Below, in pieces: positions 41,245 to 52,700 of a stretch of 64,000 nucleotides of DNA. The notes under the pieces were generated by a model. It ran no database searches and was not told the DNA's origin. It saw only the letters and a list, made by a program, of their open reading frames with translations. The stretch's first letter is position 1. Each line of letters starts with the position of its first letter. Origin of the DNA: Symsagittifera roscoffensis (lineage: Eukaryota > Xenacoelomorpha > Acoela > Convolutidae); assembly GCF_963678635.1 (NCBI RefSeq), contig NC_087067.1, positions 19,960,596 through 20,024,595 of the forward strand. The letters run 5' to 3'. The translations under genes and the position numbers were made by a program.

Positions 41245-41768
41245 TTTTCGATACGAAAGTAACGGAATATTTGTGCTCGGGGTGGGTTTTTTTTTCTTCA
41301 GACAAATTTCGACTTTTTAACTAGCCATTTTCGACGGAATTTTTTTATATCATTCAAAAGGTATTGTTGTCTTGAGCTCAAATTTGAAAAGATATTTCAC
41401 CTGTGATCATTTTTCGTAAAGTTATGGGGGTTTAAAGATTGCCATTTTGGCCAATTTGGGACAATTAATGCGCGATATATTTCGCGCTATTAACGCGTAA
41501 GCGGAGAGTTAAGCCGTCTTAAAATCGTTCCAAGTTGGTTAAAAGAAGCTTATTTGCCATAATTGATTGGTTACAAGAAGCTAAATCTATCTTTTTGTAC
41601 TTTAAATGGCGTGTGGGGGATGATTTTCATCAAAAAATTTCAAAATTAAAAAAAAAACTTTTTTAAATTTTATTAACATTTATTTTTTTAATGTTATTAC
41701 TGCTCCATAAAACCTTAAAAGGCAGTCGGAACATTCAGGGCTTCGCCCTGATACGAGCAGTCTTGTTT
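41245..41768 (-). repeat. Dispersed 0.5-kb repeat, copy 2, inverted
   Basis: Reverse-complement match to 7107-7618 over the whole length with small indels. The palindrome here is perfect (CAGGGC-GAA-GCCCTG). No TIR, no ORF. Confidence 0.75.
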
Positions 41769-42412
41769 TATTTGGATCTGATTGGTTATTCTATGTACCA
41801 TTTATCCGAAAATAGACAGAAAATACAAAAAAATTTCATGAGAAAAAGTGACATCTCTGGTCCGATTTTGACAAAATGGTTGTTCAATTTTTGTCCATTT
41901 TTTTACTTGTTTTTTATTTCCGAGTTTTAATTGTCGCCGTTATCCTCTTTCATAAAATTTTCTCTAGTGTTGTCCAGTTTCTTCGAACAATAAGCCGTTA
42001 TAAATTTTTTGTTTTTTTTCCGATACCACTTTTTACTAGGACAGTTTGCTGTTTCAGTTTTTGCTTTGCCTCTAAAGTACCCTAATTTTAATTTAATTTC
42101 AGAAGTTTGCAATTTTTAGCAATCGCATTTTTGATTTCATTCGATATCCAGCTTTTTTAACTTAATCTTCCTTATTGATTTTTTTTTTGAATTTATTAGA
42201 AGCGCCAGCTAAATTACCAAGTAGGTCATTTTAAAAGCAATGTTAAGGTGGCGAAATTCTCCGACGTTCTTTCAAAGTTTCGATGATTCTAAACCTAACT
42301 TTTATCTCACGATAAATTTATCAAACAAATTGTGTTCAGTTCATAAGCTTAGAGCAGTAGTTCTCAGTTAATGAACTGAGCTGTACAGCAATTTGTTTTC
42401 TGAAAAACATGC

Positions 42413-42780
42413 CGTTTTGAGCTTTTTTGAAAATTTTGACCATCAAGTTTAGTTTATTGTGGCGCCAAGGGCACTTTTAAAAATTTGGGGTCGGTCAACC
42501 AATATTTGGGAAGAGAATGAATGGTTACGTCTCCGCCTGTCAATCGAAAGGTCGGATGTTTGAGGCCTACCATGGTCCGTGCTTGTTACTTGAGGGCGTT
42601 TTGAGCTTTTTTGAAAATTTTGACCATCAAGTTTAGTTTATTGTGGCGCCAAGGGCACTTTTAAAAATTTGGGGTCGGTCAACCAATATTTGGGAAGAGA
42701 ATGAATGGTTACGTCTCCGCCTGTCAATCGAAAGGTCGGATGTTTGAGGCCTACCATGGTCCGTGCTTGTTACTTGAGGG
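42413..42780 (+). repeat. Exact 184-bp tandem duplication
   Basis: 42413-42596 and 42597-42780 read the same base by base. Each unit contains a tRNA-like SINE head. Either a very recent duplication or an assembly error. Confidence 0.85.
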
Positions 42781-42872
42781 CCAGAAAAATAGCCAAACAG
42801 ATTGCATGTATTTCTTAAACAGAGGCACAACAACAGTTCACCCCGTTGGCCCTTTCCCTTGTTGATAAAACG
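42688..42872 (+). repeat. tRNA-derived SINE-like element
   Basis: Head with TGGTTACGTCTCCGCC (box-A-like) and GATGTTTGAGGCC (box-B-like), then a tail with CACAACAACAGTTC and CCTTTCCC. It shares its tail with the copy at 43632. A second head lies in the upstream tandem copy. Confidence 0.55.
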
Positions 42873-43631
42873 AATTAACTTAACTATGTGACAAGCCGTC
42901 TTTAAAATTTTGAATGAGAGCTGAGAATTTCTATACTATAAGACTGTTAGAGACTTCAGTCTTGACGAAGCACGATCAAAGCTCAAGCAAACGTTAAAAA
43001 TTACACTTTTTATTCGCTTAATGCATATTATTACGTTCAAAATTTTTGAATCAATCTGTGCTTCTCTGTTTCGAGCATTACTTTGGTAGATTAATTTTGA
43101 TACAGTCGATTTATTTTATTACTAGTACTGGCAGTCATATGGCTTCTCAAAGGACTTCAAGCAACCAAAATCGATCAGGAAAGGGCTAAAAAATTGAGCC
43201 TACAGGCAATAAAGCCAAAATTTTTGAGCAACAGACTAAAACTAAAAAGAGTAACTCTATAAAAAAGTTAAAATAGATTTAATCTCTTTAGTTAAAAGGC
43301 CGATTTTTTTTGGGCGGAAAATTCCTCGGATATTTTTTGTAATTCTATGTCTTCATATTTGTATTCTCTTTGTGTTCAATAAATTTAAATCTGTAGGCTC
43401 AATTACTGGTGTCCATTATTAGGAAGGAACCAATCGGAGGGGTCCGATAGACGGCAAACTGTTTTGACCCCCAAAAGTGACGCCCCCGAGCCTCCTTGGA
43501 AACAGGCAAGCTCAAAAACTTGAAGTTTTAACAAATTAATAACATAAAAGTATTGAATTGATCGATAGTTGGATGTAAAATAAATTAGTTTTGCTTTATC
43601 AATTGGTTTTTGCAATGATTAGTTCGTAAAT

Positions 43632-43850
43632 AGCGGTGGTGAAATGGTTGCGTCTCAGCTCTCAATTGAAGGGTCGGATGTTCGGGGCCCACCATGATCT
43701 GTGCTCGTTGCTTGAGGGTGAAGCAATATTACCCAGCCCAGAAAAACAACCAAATAAATAGCATGTAGTAATTAAACAGGGACACAACAACGGTTCGCCG
43801 TGATGAGCTGTACAGCTCTTGTGTTGGTCCTTTCCCCCGTGGATAAATGG
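43632..43850 (+). repeat. tRNA-derived SINE-like element, longest copy
   Basis: Starts GGTGGTGAAATGGTTGCGTC, with box B GGATGTTCGGGGCC, then GGGACACAACAACGGTTCGCC, a short hairpin GAGCTGTACAGCTC and CCTTTCCCCCGTGGATAAA. Related copies at 42688 and 55157. Confidence 0.6.
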
Positions 43851-43957
43851 TCTTAATCTTTTTTATTTTTGAACAATATCCACCAAACTGTTACTACCGC
43901 CAATTCACTATCAATTTTCTAAAAGGCTCTTTTATTTATAAGCCTGATAATTTTGAG

Positions 43958-44158
43958 CATCCCTGAATATTTGAAGCAGTTCAAGCCCTGCGAAGAGGAG
44001 GACTGTGGCGAGGGGTCGGAAGCTACGATGCATTGTGCCCACTGTGGCCACACTCTGTGCCAGAAGCACAGGGCGGAACACATCAAAGGGGTGATAGATG
44101 AGCTAAAAAATATGAGACAGATGACAGCTGACAGGCTTAAAAAGGGCAAGGACAGGAG
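43958..44158 (+). CDS. B-box exon
   Basis: Likely acceptor TTTTGAG and donor GGAG|GTAAAA. Two bases of the last Arg codon remain and are completed by G from the next exon. Encodes the zinc cluster and start of the coiled coil. The acceptor is weak, so the 5' limit is less sure than the donor. Confidence 0.65.
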
Positions 44159-45317
44159 GTAAAATGAAATTAAAAACAAGGATAGCCGGTCGCTGTGCAA
44201 GTAGCACAGAATGCTCAGACCATATTCATACAAAACCGAAAAGTTTTTTTTTACTTTTCAAATTAGTGTCGTTTTTAGCGGGTCGTGTAAAGAGAAACAA
44301 ATCATGGATATAAACAGGTTTAGTTGGGCATAGAGTTTTTTTGCAATAAAGCTAACCAAGTCTAAAAGTCGAGTTTCCGAGCTATGTATCGTAGAAGGTT
44401 TGTTTTAACAGATTCAAAAACTTAAATAAAACACATTTCAATTTTGGAAAAAATTCCTTTTTGTTTCAGGGGTAAAATCATGCGAGAACTGAAGTTTGTT
44501 GAGCACAGTCGAGCAAGAGCCAAGGCCCAGGTAGTGAACAATTTCAGAGGCCATAAACTAGCACTGGAAGAACAGAAGAAAAGTCTGAATTCTCAACTGG
44601 CGGGTTTTGCCAAGCCCAAACTGAAAGGCCTTAAGGATGACAGGTCCAAACTCGTTTTAAATTTTATCGCATCACATCTAAAGTGATTTTTTAGTGTTTT
44701 AGTAGGACTCGGTTTTTTATTTTTTTTTGGTCATGCTCAAGGAGAGTTTTTTAGATATCAATATCAAATATGACTAATGATAATTTATTTATTTCACAAT
44801 ATTTCGCAAGCTTAATGGTATATAAAATGATCCTAAAGATCTTCATGAACGGTGGTAACTCATTTCAAAACAGTTTAATTAGACAGTTGAAAAATCATTA
44901 GTTTGGAATTTTGATCTTTTGTTTAAATCAGTTGTTTTAAGCCAAATATTCAAAATTTTCCAAGTATTCATTTATTTCAGCAACGTTGTCGAAAAATGCA
45001 TCAAAGAGTTGAAAATCACAGAGAGCAGTTTTAATGGACGACTTAGAAACTACAACCCTATGAGCGATCCCGATTTCAGCAACCTGTGTCAGGATCTAAT
45101 CAACTATTCCAACCAAGTTAACTGGCTCAAAGAACTCATAGCTAAGCCAGACAAAGTGAAGCCTTTGGTCTATGAACCGGATTCAAGTTTGTCTGAAGTT
45201 ATTTCTGGCTTCGGCAAGATTGTGTTCCAAAGTGAGAAAGAGAAACAGTCCGAAAATGATGAAGAGGCGGGTCAGAACGGCAGTATTGAAGATGAGAATG
45301 AACACAACAATGAATAA
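43958..45317 (+). CDS. B-box/coiled-coil TRIM-like protein gene (5' end not found)
   Basis: Three exons with phase-2 joins: 43958-44158, 44470-44643 or 44682, and 44981-45317. Exon 1 has a Cys/His cluster, C-x4-C-x9-C-x2-C-x4-C-x2-H-x3-H (CAHCGHTLCQKHRAEH), a B-box-like or AN1-like zinc site, followed by an amphipathic, charged segment. Exons 1-2 continue as a likely coiled coil (LALEEQKKSLNSQL). Exon 3 ends with a TRIM-style stretch (KVKPLVYEPDSSL, SGFGKIVF) and an acidic tail. TRIM proteins are ubiquitin ligases or adaptors; no RING is seen here, so the role is uncertain. The first exon has no ATG, so at least one exon lies upstream. The protein ends at 45317. Confidence 0.7.
44470..44682 (+). 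CDS. Coiled-coil exon
   Basis: Strong acceptor TTTTTGTTTCAG. Two donors keep phase 2: CAG|GTCC after 44643 and AAA|GTGATT after 44682. The frame stays open to the second, which I prefer slightly. Confidence 0.6.
44981..45317 (+). CDS. Last exon of the TRIM-like gene
   Basis: Acceptor TTTATTTCAG, one completing base, then 111 codons and TAA. Contains NYNPMSDPDFSNLCQDL and VKPLVYEPDSSL and an acidic C-terminus. An AATAAA signal overlaps the stop at 45314. Confidence 0.75.
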
Positions 45318-45319
45318 AA
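45314..45319 (+). terminator. Possible poly(A) signal AATAAA
   Basis: AATAAA directly at the stop codon of the TRIM-like gene. It could work only with a very short 3' UTR, so another site may be used. Confidence 0.35.
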
Positions 45320-45897
45320 ATGGTTCCAACATCAAAAACACAATTGTCATAAAAACATGCCTTATGGACCCTAAGCTCAGGGGAGATTAAGCAGGGTGAG
45401 GGGCGCATTCCATCAGGAATTGTGCACCTCCTCCGTCAAAAGGGTTACCCATTTGGTCCTGTTTTATGATACTCATTTTGGGCTGATCAGCTCTTAAATT
45501 GTTTTTACAAGTAGCCTTTCCACCAATATACACTAAAATGATACACCAGTCAAGAAACTCCTAGATTCGCTCCTGAACGGAAAACAATTTATGACAAGAT
45601 TAACTGTTAAAAAAATTTTATGGTCCAAGAAAATTTTCATTACAAAAATCATTAATAAATCGAAAAAAAAAGTTTTTTTTTGCAGAAACTTTCTAAGTTG
45701 TTAGAGTTTTTGATTCTCAAGATGACGTTAATGAAACTCCAAAAACGAATTATATTCAAAACTAAAAGAAAGCAAAGAAAGACTAAAATTAAGCATAATT
45801 AAGCTATTGTAAACGGCCTAAATTAAGCGTAAAGAAGCATGCTCGCTCTCTTTCCCGCTCGAAATTAGACAAAAATCAAAAGTTTCATACCGTTTTG

Positions 45898-45900
<3 letters not shown>

Positions 45901-45947
<47 letters not shown>
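45901..45947 (+). repeat. (TA)n microsatellite
   Basis: Twenty-three uninterrupted TA units. Confidence 0.97.
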
Positions 45948-45950
<3 letters not shown>

Positions 45951-47858
45951 TTAATAGAGAATGTATGAAAATTTTCAAGAAAAATAGGCCATCCACACTT
46001 CTCAAAAAATATTTTTTAAGAAAATGCTACAAAAAAGTTAGGCCGAAAGAAGTGTAGATAGAAGCATTGCAACAAACACAAAGTTTGCATTAAGACCTCG
46101 CTTGCTGTATGAATCGGCGGTACTCTGCTTAGCAGTTTGCAGTTTTGAAATTAAAGTCAATTTAATTTAGACGTTATTGGAAACTTCAGTTATTGGAAAT
46201 TTTTTGTTGAAAACACGATCGATTTGATAATCAAAGCGTTCCGTATTTAAAGTAGCTCACCGCCCTAAAATTCCTACTTTTCGCCAAAAGTTTTTGCCTT
46301 TGCTTTGTTTTTGTAAGTTTCTTACTTATCTTATTTTTATCTTACTTACTTTTCAAGTTAGCCATTAAGCTAATTTTTTACTAAATGAAAAAGTTTTTTG
46401 GCGAAACCGATAAGCAACGGTTATTTTTTTCTTGCTTTGAGACGCCTAAAAAACATGCTAAGAGCTGACTAGAGACGTTCACTCAATTGATGGTGTTGTA
46501 AAAAAACTTAATTTTGTCACTAATTTGTATGAAAACCTCACTTGAACTGAATTTAAAGAGTTAGAAATAATATTTAAACATATACGCTAAGAGTTAGAAA
46601 TAAAAAATATGCAGAGCTCTTCCTGAAATCAGGTCTGAAAAAACGGAGAAAAAAAATTAAAAAATGAGGTTGGTTTGCTGAATCTTCCTTATTTAATATG
46701 TTTCCTATTGCTCTATAGCCAATCTTAAGAACATTAAGAGTAAACAAGAGCCTTTGAGACCTAAGAAAAAAATTTTGCGTCTTACATGGATTCTTTTCAA
46801 AATAATATTTTTTTCACATTACAGCCTAAACACTTCTAATTATAATCTCTGTAAGCTTCTGAATGCTCTTTTGCTTTTTTAGAAGCTTAATGTTTAAAAA
46901 ATTTTAAGGCAAAATTTTCACAATTTTATAAAACTAAGAAAAAAATTGAACTAGTATAAAATTTTCCCACAGATTGTTGTGGTAATCTTAGAAAAACAAG
47001 GTGAACAAGCAACGAAAAACTTTTCCTTGCACCATTCGAAACCAATTTATTTTGATTTTAAGTTAAATTTACACTGTTGGGAGGTACCTTAGATCAAATT
47101 ATCTTCCGAGAAACATAAAGGATTTTTTCTGGTTAGAGTGGTTTTAAGCAGACTGTTTTCGGTGATCGAAATATTAGTTTTCATTAAAAATGTTTTCTAC
47201 CCCCATGAAAAAATCAACTTTGAGTTCAAAAGAAAACAAATTATCTGCCATCTTTTTCAGCAAAAAAACTTTGGAAGTGAAAAGAATGCTAAAATATTCA
47301 TGGCTCGGACCAGTATATGTGCGCTGTGAAAGTTTTATTCACACCAAAATTTTTTGATACTATCTAAATGATTTCAATGCACAAAGCTCAAAATTGAAAA
47401 AAAAAAATTTCTCTAAGCCTTTTTTGCGAAGTTACGGGTTCGGAAATGGTATAATCTTGGTCAATTTGAGATGATGAAAGCCCATGAAATTTGCATTTTT
47501 CATTAGCGCATTACAAATTCCATTTGCTCGAATTGTTCAAGCTCCATAAGTTTTCTGATAGCGGGACTTTATTTACCTTAGCAGCCATTCCAAATTTTAG
47601 GAGTTCAGGCACGCTAAGTGCTCCAAATAGTGTTAAAAGGTCCTCGATGTTTCAATTTGTAATTTACATTGAGTTTGGGGGTGAGAGTTACAAAGGAAAA
47701 AAATGAGAATTTTCAAAAAATAATTATAACATAAAAAGCAATTTACTCTGGTAAAGAAACAAACAAAAAAGAAATTTTAAACCTAATTACAATTTTTTTA
47801 CGTGATGGTTTTTCGTTTGAGAACCGGCTTGGAATATTATCATTCAAAATTGATAGAA

Positions 47859-47985
47859 CATTTCAAAAGCACTGTCTCAATTTCAGTTTGATTGTCAAAA
47901 CAGTTTGCTGAAATTTAAGGTACGATAATTTCAAAAGCTCTGTCTCAATTTTAATTTGATTGTCAAAACAATTTACTTCAGGTAA
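47859..47985. repeat. About 66-bp direct duplication
   Basis: ATTTCAAAAGCACTGTCTCA...TTTGATTGTCAAAACAGTTT occurs twice with a few changes. Confidence 0.75.
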
Positions 47986-49761
47986 GGATTCGACATGGTC
48001 GCGGCTGGTTCAAACTAGCTCGTCGGTCGAGCTAACGTCAGATTCAGATTTTTTCGAATAGGGAGTCCAATAATGAACCCAAATCAGCGATTTCAGAGTT
48101 TTTATAGCTACACATTTAATGATTTAATGATCAGGCAACTTGTAGTTTTTGACAATTATTTTGACAACTTGTAGTTTTAACAAAATTCGTTGAAAACAAA
48201 TTTACATCGCCAAATATTGTGTGGAAAAACATCATTGACACAAATGTTTGCCATTTTGCTTCGAGAATTAACTGAGGAATACAAAATAACCCTGGTTAGA
48301 ATACAAGGTCTCTGTGTTTGCTGGACGAGTAAAATGCAAGACAAAAGTCAAGAGTATTAGGAATACAAACGACTCTTCTAGTGAAATACGAACGACTCTA
48401 CTCATAAAATACGAATGCACGAATGTCTGTAACGAAAAAATAATGAAGCTAAAAACTGACCTCTCGCTTGCTTCGACAAATTGTGAGATTTGCGAATAAA
48501 AGTTTAAATAGAGGCCGAAAACTTCTAAGATTCAATCCAACAATTTGCTCTTAAGCCACTACAACCTTTCTCACTATAAACACCAACTATTCTCAACCAA
48601 AATATCTCCAATCTAACCCTTAAAATGAATATCGATTCTAAAGGCAAATTGTAGTAAATTCATTCTAATTTTTTTTATTCAAGCATTTTCCAGCGAATTT
48701 GAGATTTACTTTCCAATATAGAAACTAAAAAGGACCTTAAATTACTAGCAAGCCACGTAGACAAGTAATGCTAGCGCAACAATACCAGCAAAAATCGGTT
48801 GTGAGTTATAATCTTAGTAAAAAAATGTCAACTTTCTATGCGAAAAAACTTCAAGGAGCTAGACAAAATCTTAAAATGTTTCACAATTCAATTCAACATG
48901 CACACGTTTGATCACTAATTTACAAATTATTTTGTACATAGCAAAATATCTTCAAAAACCATGACATTATTTTCACAAACTGGGCAGCAAATTACAATTT
49001 TTAAGTGGATTTCATGCAAAGCTGTTAAAAGTAGAATTCCTCGAAAAATGTTCAAATCACTATAAATAATTTAAATTTCTCCATCAAAAGTAAGCGCTAG
49101 TGAAAATCAATTTTCGACAAACAATATCCACTCTCAGCGTTAGAAAGTGAGTGCTTAAATGTTATTTTAGCCCAACTTTTAAGTTTCAGATAACTTCAGG
49201 TAATTGTATCTAAAATCAAAAATGGGCTAAATAGGGTTCCACAAAACCAAAAACCTTTAAAATCAAATTTACATTTTTAAAACAAAACATGTTATTTGAT
49301 ATAATGGACATTTTTAGCCCAATTTAGGAATATTTGAACTGGTCCGAAAATTGATTTTCTTCTTGACGCTAATTTATTATTTGTGCAGCAACAAAAATAT
49401 TTTTTGTCAAAATGGCAACAAGGCTTCAGTATAGCAACAGTAGCGAAGACTACGTTCGGCTCTCAAGCACGAAGAGGCTTCGGTTCTGCAATTAATCGAC
49501 AGAGTAAATTAGCACCAAAGTCACAAATTGATCGTTGTTAAACTTTCACAACAAAATATTGAATCAGACTTCTTAAAGCTCAATTATAAAATTTTCAACC
49601 TATTTCAAAACATTGAGATTTTTTTTCTTCTAAAACCTTTTAATTCTGAAAAAAAAATCCGCTATAATAATTTTTGGCGTTGAAAAGCAATCTTCTTTCG
49701 CGGTGCCATAGAAAAAATTTTCCCGCTAGAAATTTTCATTCGCTTTCAGTTTCAAAATAAT

Positions 49762-52700
49762 TTAGCTCGCAGGACTTCCATTGGCTGAAACCTTTGTGGC
49801 AGTAGACGAGCTCATTTTGCTAGCCGACAGTGGCTTGGCCGAAGTAGACGAAGAGGTCTTAGCTCCAGTCGCAGGAACCCTGGCACCAGCGCTGGTTGCT
49901 GTCTTGGCCGCAACTACTGTTGGCCTGCTTGCTCCTGTAGTCGTTGGCTTAACAGTGCTTGTAGGTTTAGTTGCCAACGGTTTAGCTGCCACGGGCTTAG
50001 TTGTAGTCGGTTTAGATGGCGTCGATTTGGCAGTCACCACTGGTTTCACCGGATCTTTTTTCACCGCTGAAGTTGCAGGCTTGCTCGCCAGTGTCGTGTT
50101 CAAAGACGAGCGAACCGCTGGTTTGGTTCCAGCTACAGGTGTAGCTCCAGTTTTAGCGGTTGCTGCGCTGGTTGCCGAGTTCTTACCGGGAACAGCAGCC
50201 ACTTTGGAGGTCGCTGTAGCCACCGGCCGACTAGTAGTAGCAGTTGCAGAAACTTTCCCCTTGGGTCCAACCGTAGTGACGCTCACTTTCTCTTTCGCCG
50301 AAGCTACACTAGTCGGTTTCGACGAAGCAGACGTCGATCCAATCGAGTTCTTTCGCGAATCAGTTCCATTGACAGCAGGTTTAGCTGACGAAGCATTAGC
50401 CGAAGCTGCGCTACTAACCGAAGCCACACCTACTTTTGACGTTTTAGGAGATGGTGACGCTCTGGTACTGGTGCTTGTAGGAGTTGGCTTTGAAGTCGGA
50501 ACAGAACTTTTGGACGCAAGAGGCCTGGCCGCAGCTGGCTTTCCTGCTACATCCTTGGTCACGGTTGTCGATTTTTTTTCCGCCATAGTTGCGCTACTTC
50601 GTGCTTTTGTAGCGGCGGCAGTGGTTGTTCCCGTAGACGTCTTAGTAGCTGTACTGGCGCTTTTTCGCTCAGCCGCAGTCGAGGTTGCCGTTTTAGTAGT
50701 TGTTTTGCTTGTTGCTACGGACTTTCCACTTGAAACTGACGCTTTTGGAGCTATCTTATTCACCGAACTAGTTTTCGAATCCGAATATTTTACTGGGCTT
50801 TTCTTTTCTGTTGCCTTGACGTCTTTTTTAGTTTCTTGGCTCTCTTCTTGTTTGATGTTCTCGTCTACCTCTTTAGTGACCGGGATGTCGACTTTTTCTG
50901 GCATCTGTGAATCGATGTCGACATTGACTTCCATGCTTGACTCTAGCTCTTTGATCTCTTCAGAGCGCACAGAAGGATCACCGGTATGGCCAGATGAAAC
51001 ATCATCGGGTACTTTTTCCGATTCTTGAGCCACAGTCTGTTGATTAGCTTCTGGCAATGGTTCTGAACCTGTAGCCTCCGTCTTTTCTTCTTGCAGGGAT
51101 TCTGACTTAATTACTGATTCTGGTTCTTGCACCGAATCCAATTCATGGATGCTTTCTGGCATTGGCTCTTGCACAGCAGGCACTACTTCTTGAGCGTATT
51201 CTGGCTTTGCAGCCGGATCTGCTTCCTGGTGTGATGTGGGTTCAATATCTTGTACTGCTTCTTGTTGCAGTTCCTGTGCGAGTTCTGTTTCTGGTACATG
51301 TGCGAGTTCTGGTTTTGATTCCTGTACGTTTTCTGGTTCTGCTTCCTGTAAGGGTTCTGACTGTGCTACTGGATCTTGCTCTTTCGTGATTTCTGGCTGA
51401 CTTTCCTGGGAGTTTTCTAGGTCATCCTGCTGAACGTGCACTGCTTCTGGTTCCTCCTCATATTCTGCAGCAATTCCAGGCGAGGGCTCTGACTGAGTTC
51501 CTAGTTCAATTTCCTGTTCTGATTCTGGCTGCAATGCTGTTTCGGTTTCAAGCTTAGTTTCTGGCTCAAGTTGTTGTACGGGCTCTGGGGGAGCTTCATT
51601 AACGACTGCAGGATCCTCTATATGCACTGGCTCTTGCGCGTCTTCTGATTCAGATTTCTCCAGTGAATCTGATTGTGTTACTTGCTCATTTGTATTCAAA
51701 ACTTCTGATTGCTCAGTTGGTTTTGGCTCCTGTACGGAAACTGGCTCCGTTTCAGTGTTCTGCACTTCAGATTCTAGCACTGACTCTTCGGTGGACAAGG
51801 ATTCAGTTTCCTGCACGGATTCAGGCGTCGGTTGCTGTTCTGTCTCCTGGATGGTTTCGGGCAATAGTTCTTCTGCAGGTTCTGGGCTCTGCGCGGGTAC
51901 TTGCTCATGTTGTGGCACGGATTCTGAAACTGCCTCCGATTCAGGCTCAAGTTCACGCACGGATTCTGCTTCTGGCACTTCCATGGGTTGCAGTTTTGTC
52001 TCCTGAACAGTAACTGATTCTAGATTTTGACACGGTTCGGTACCCGTTTTAGGCTCTGAAGCTGCTTCCTGTACAGATTCTGGTTCAGTCTCCTGTTCAG
52101 GCTCTGGCACTGAAGACTGCACAGATTCTCGTTCGGGCTCTTGTTCAGGCTGTGGTGCTGAATCCTGTACAGCTTCTGGTTCGGTCTCCTGCTCAGGCTT
52201 CTCAGACTCAAACAATAGCGCTGGCTCCTGCTCAATAACAGACCCCTGTTCAGGTTCCGACTGACGTTCGAGCTCAGATTCTGACTCTGCGACTTTATCA
52301 GGATCCCCTGCAGTTTCTCGCTCTAAATCCTGCATTAATTGTGGTTCTGGTTCTTGGACAGATAATGGTTCAGGTTCCTGCAAAAAATTTGCCTGTTCTG
52401 AAGGAGATTGCTCCAGCTCCTGAGCGGACTCCGATGTTGGTTCACTTTTGAGATCCAAAGTTTCTTCACGAGGTTGAACTGATTGCTCCAGCTCCGGTGC
52501 GGGCTCCGATGTAGGTTCAATTTCGAGATCCATAGTTTCTTCATTGGGTTTATTAGATTGCTCCAGCTCCTGTGCGGTCTCTGATGTTGGTTCACTTTCG
52601 AGATCCAGAGTTTGTTCATTAGGTTGCATAGATTGCTCCAGCTCCTGTGCTGGCTCTGAAGTTGGTCCATTTTCGAGATCCAGAGTTTCTTCATTGGGTT

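Larger units (their letters stand above)
39008..43957. other. Intergenic stretch with repeats
   Basis: Between the protease start (minus) and the B-box gene (plus). Holds a foldback element, the inverted 0.5-kb repeat, a 184-bp tandem duplication and SINE-like copies. No coding frame with a domain. A RING or other upstream exon of the B-box gene was looked for and not found. Confidence 0.55.
45320..49761. other. Intergenic stretch between two convergent genes
   Basis: AT-rich, with a (TA)n run (45901-45947) and a 66-bp direct duplication near 47860. No frame with domain or good codon pattern. It must contain the 3' ends of both flanking genes. Confidence 0.6.

Noticed and set aside
49781-51028. 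415-codon plus-strand ORF
   Set aside because: It is the antisense of the basic tail of the disordered protein. Its Val/Ala/Leu-rich content follows from the other strand's codon bias.
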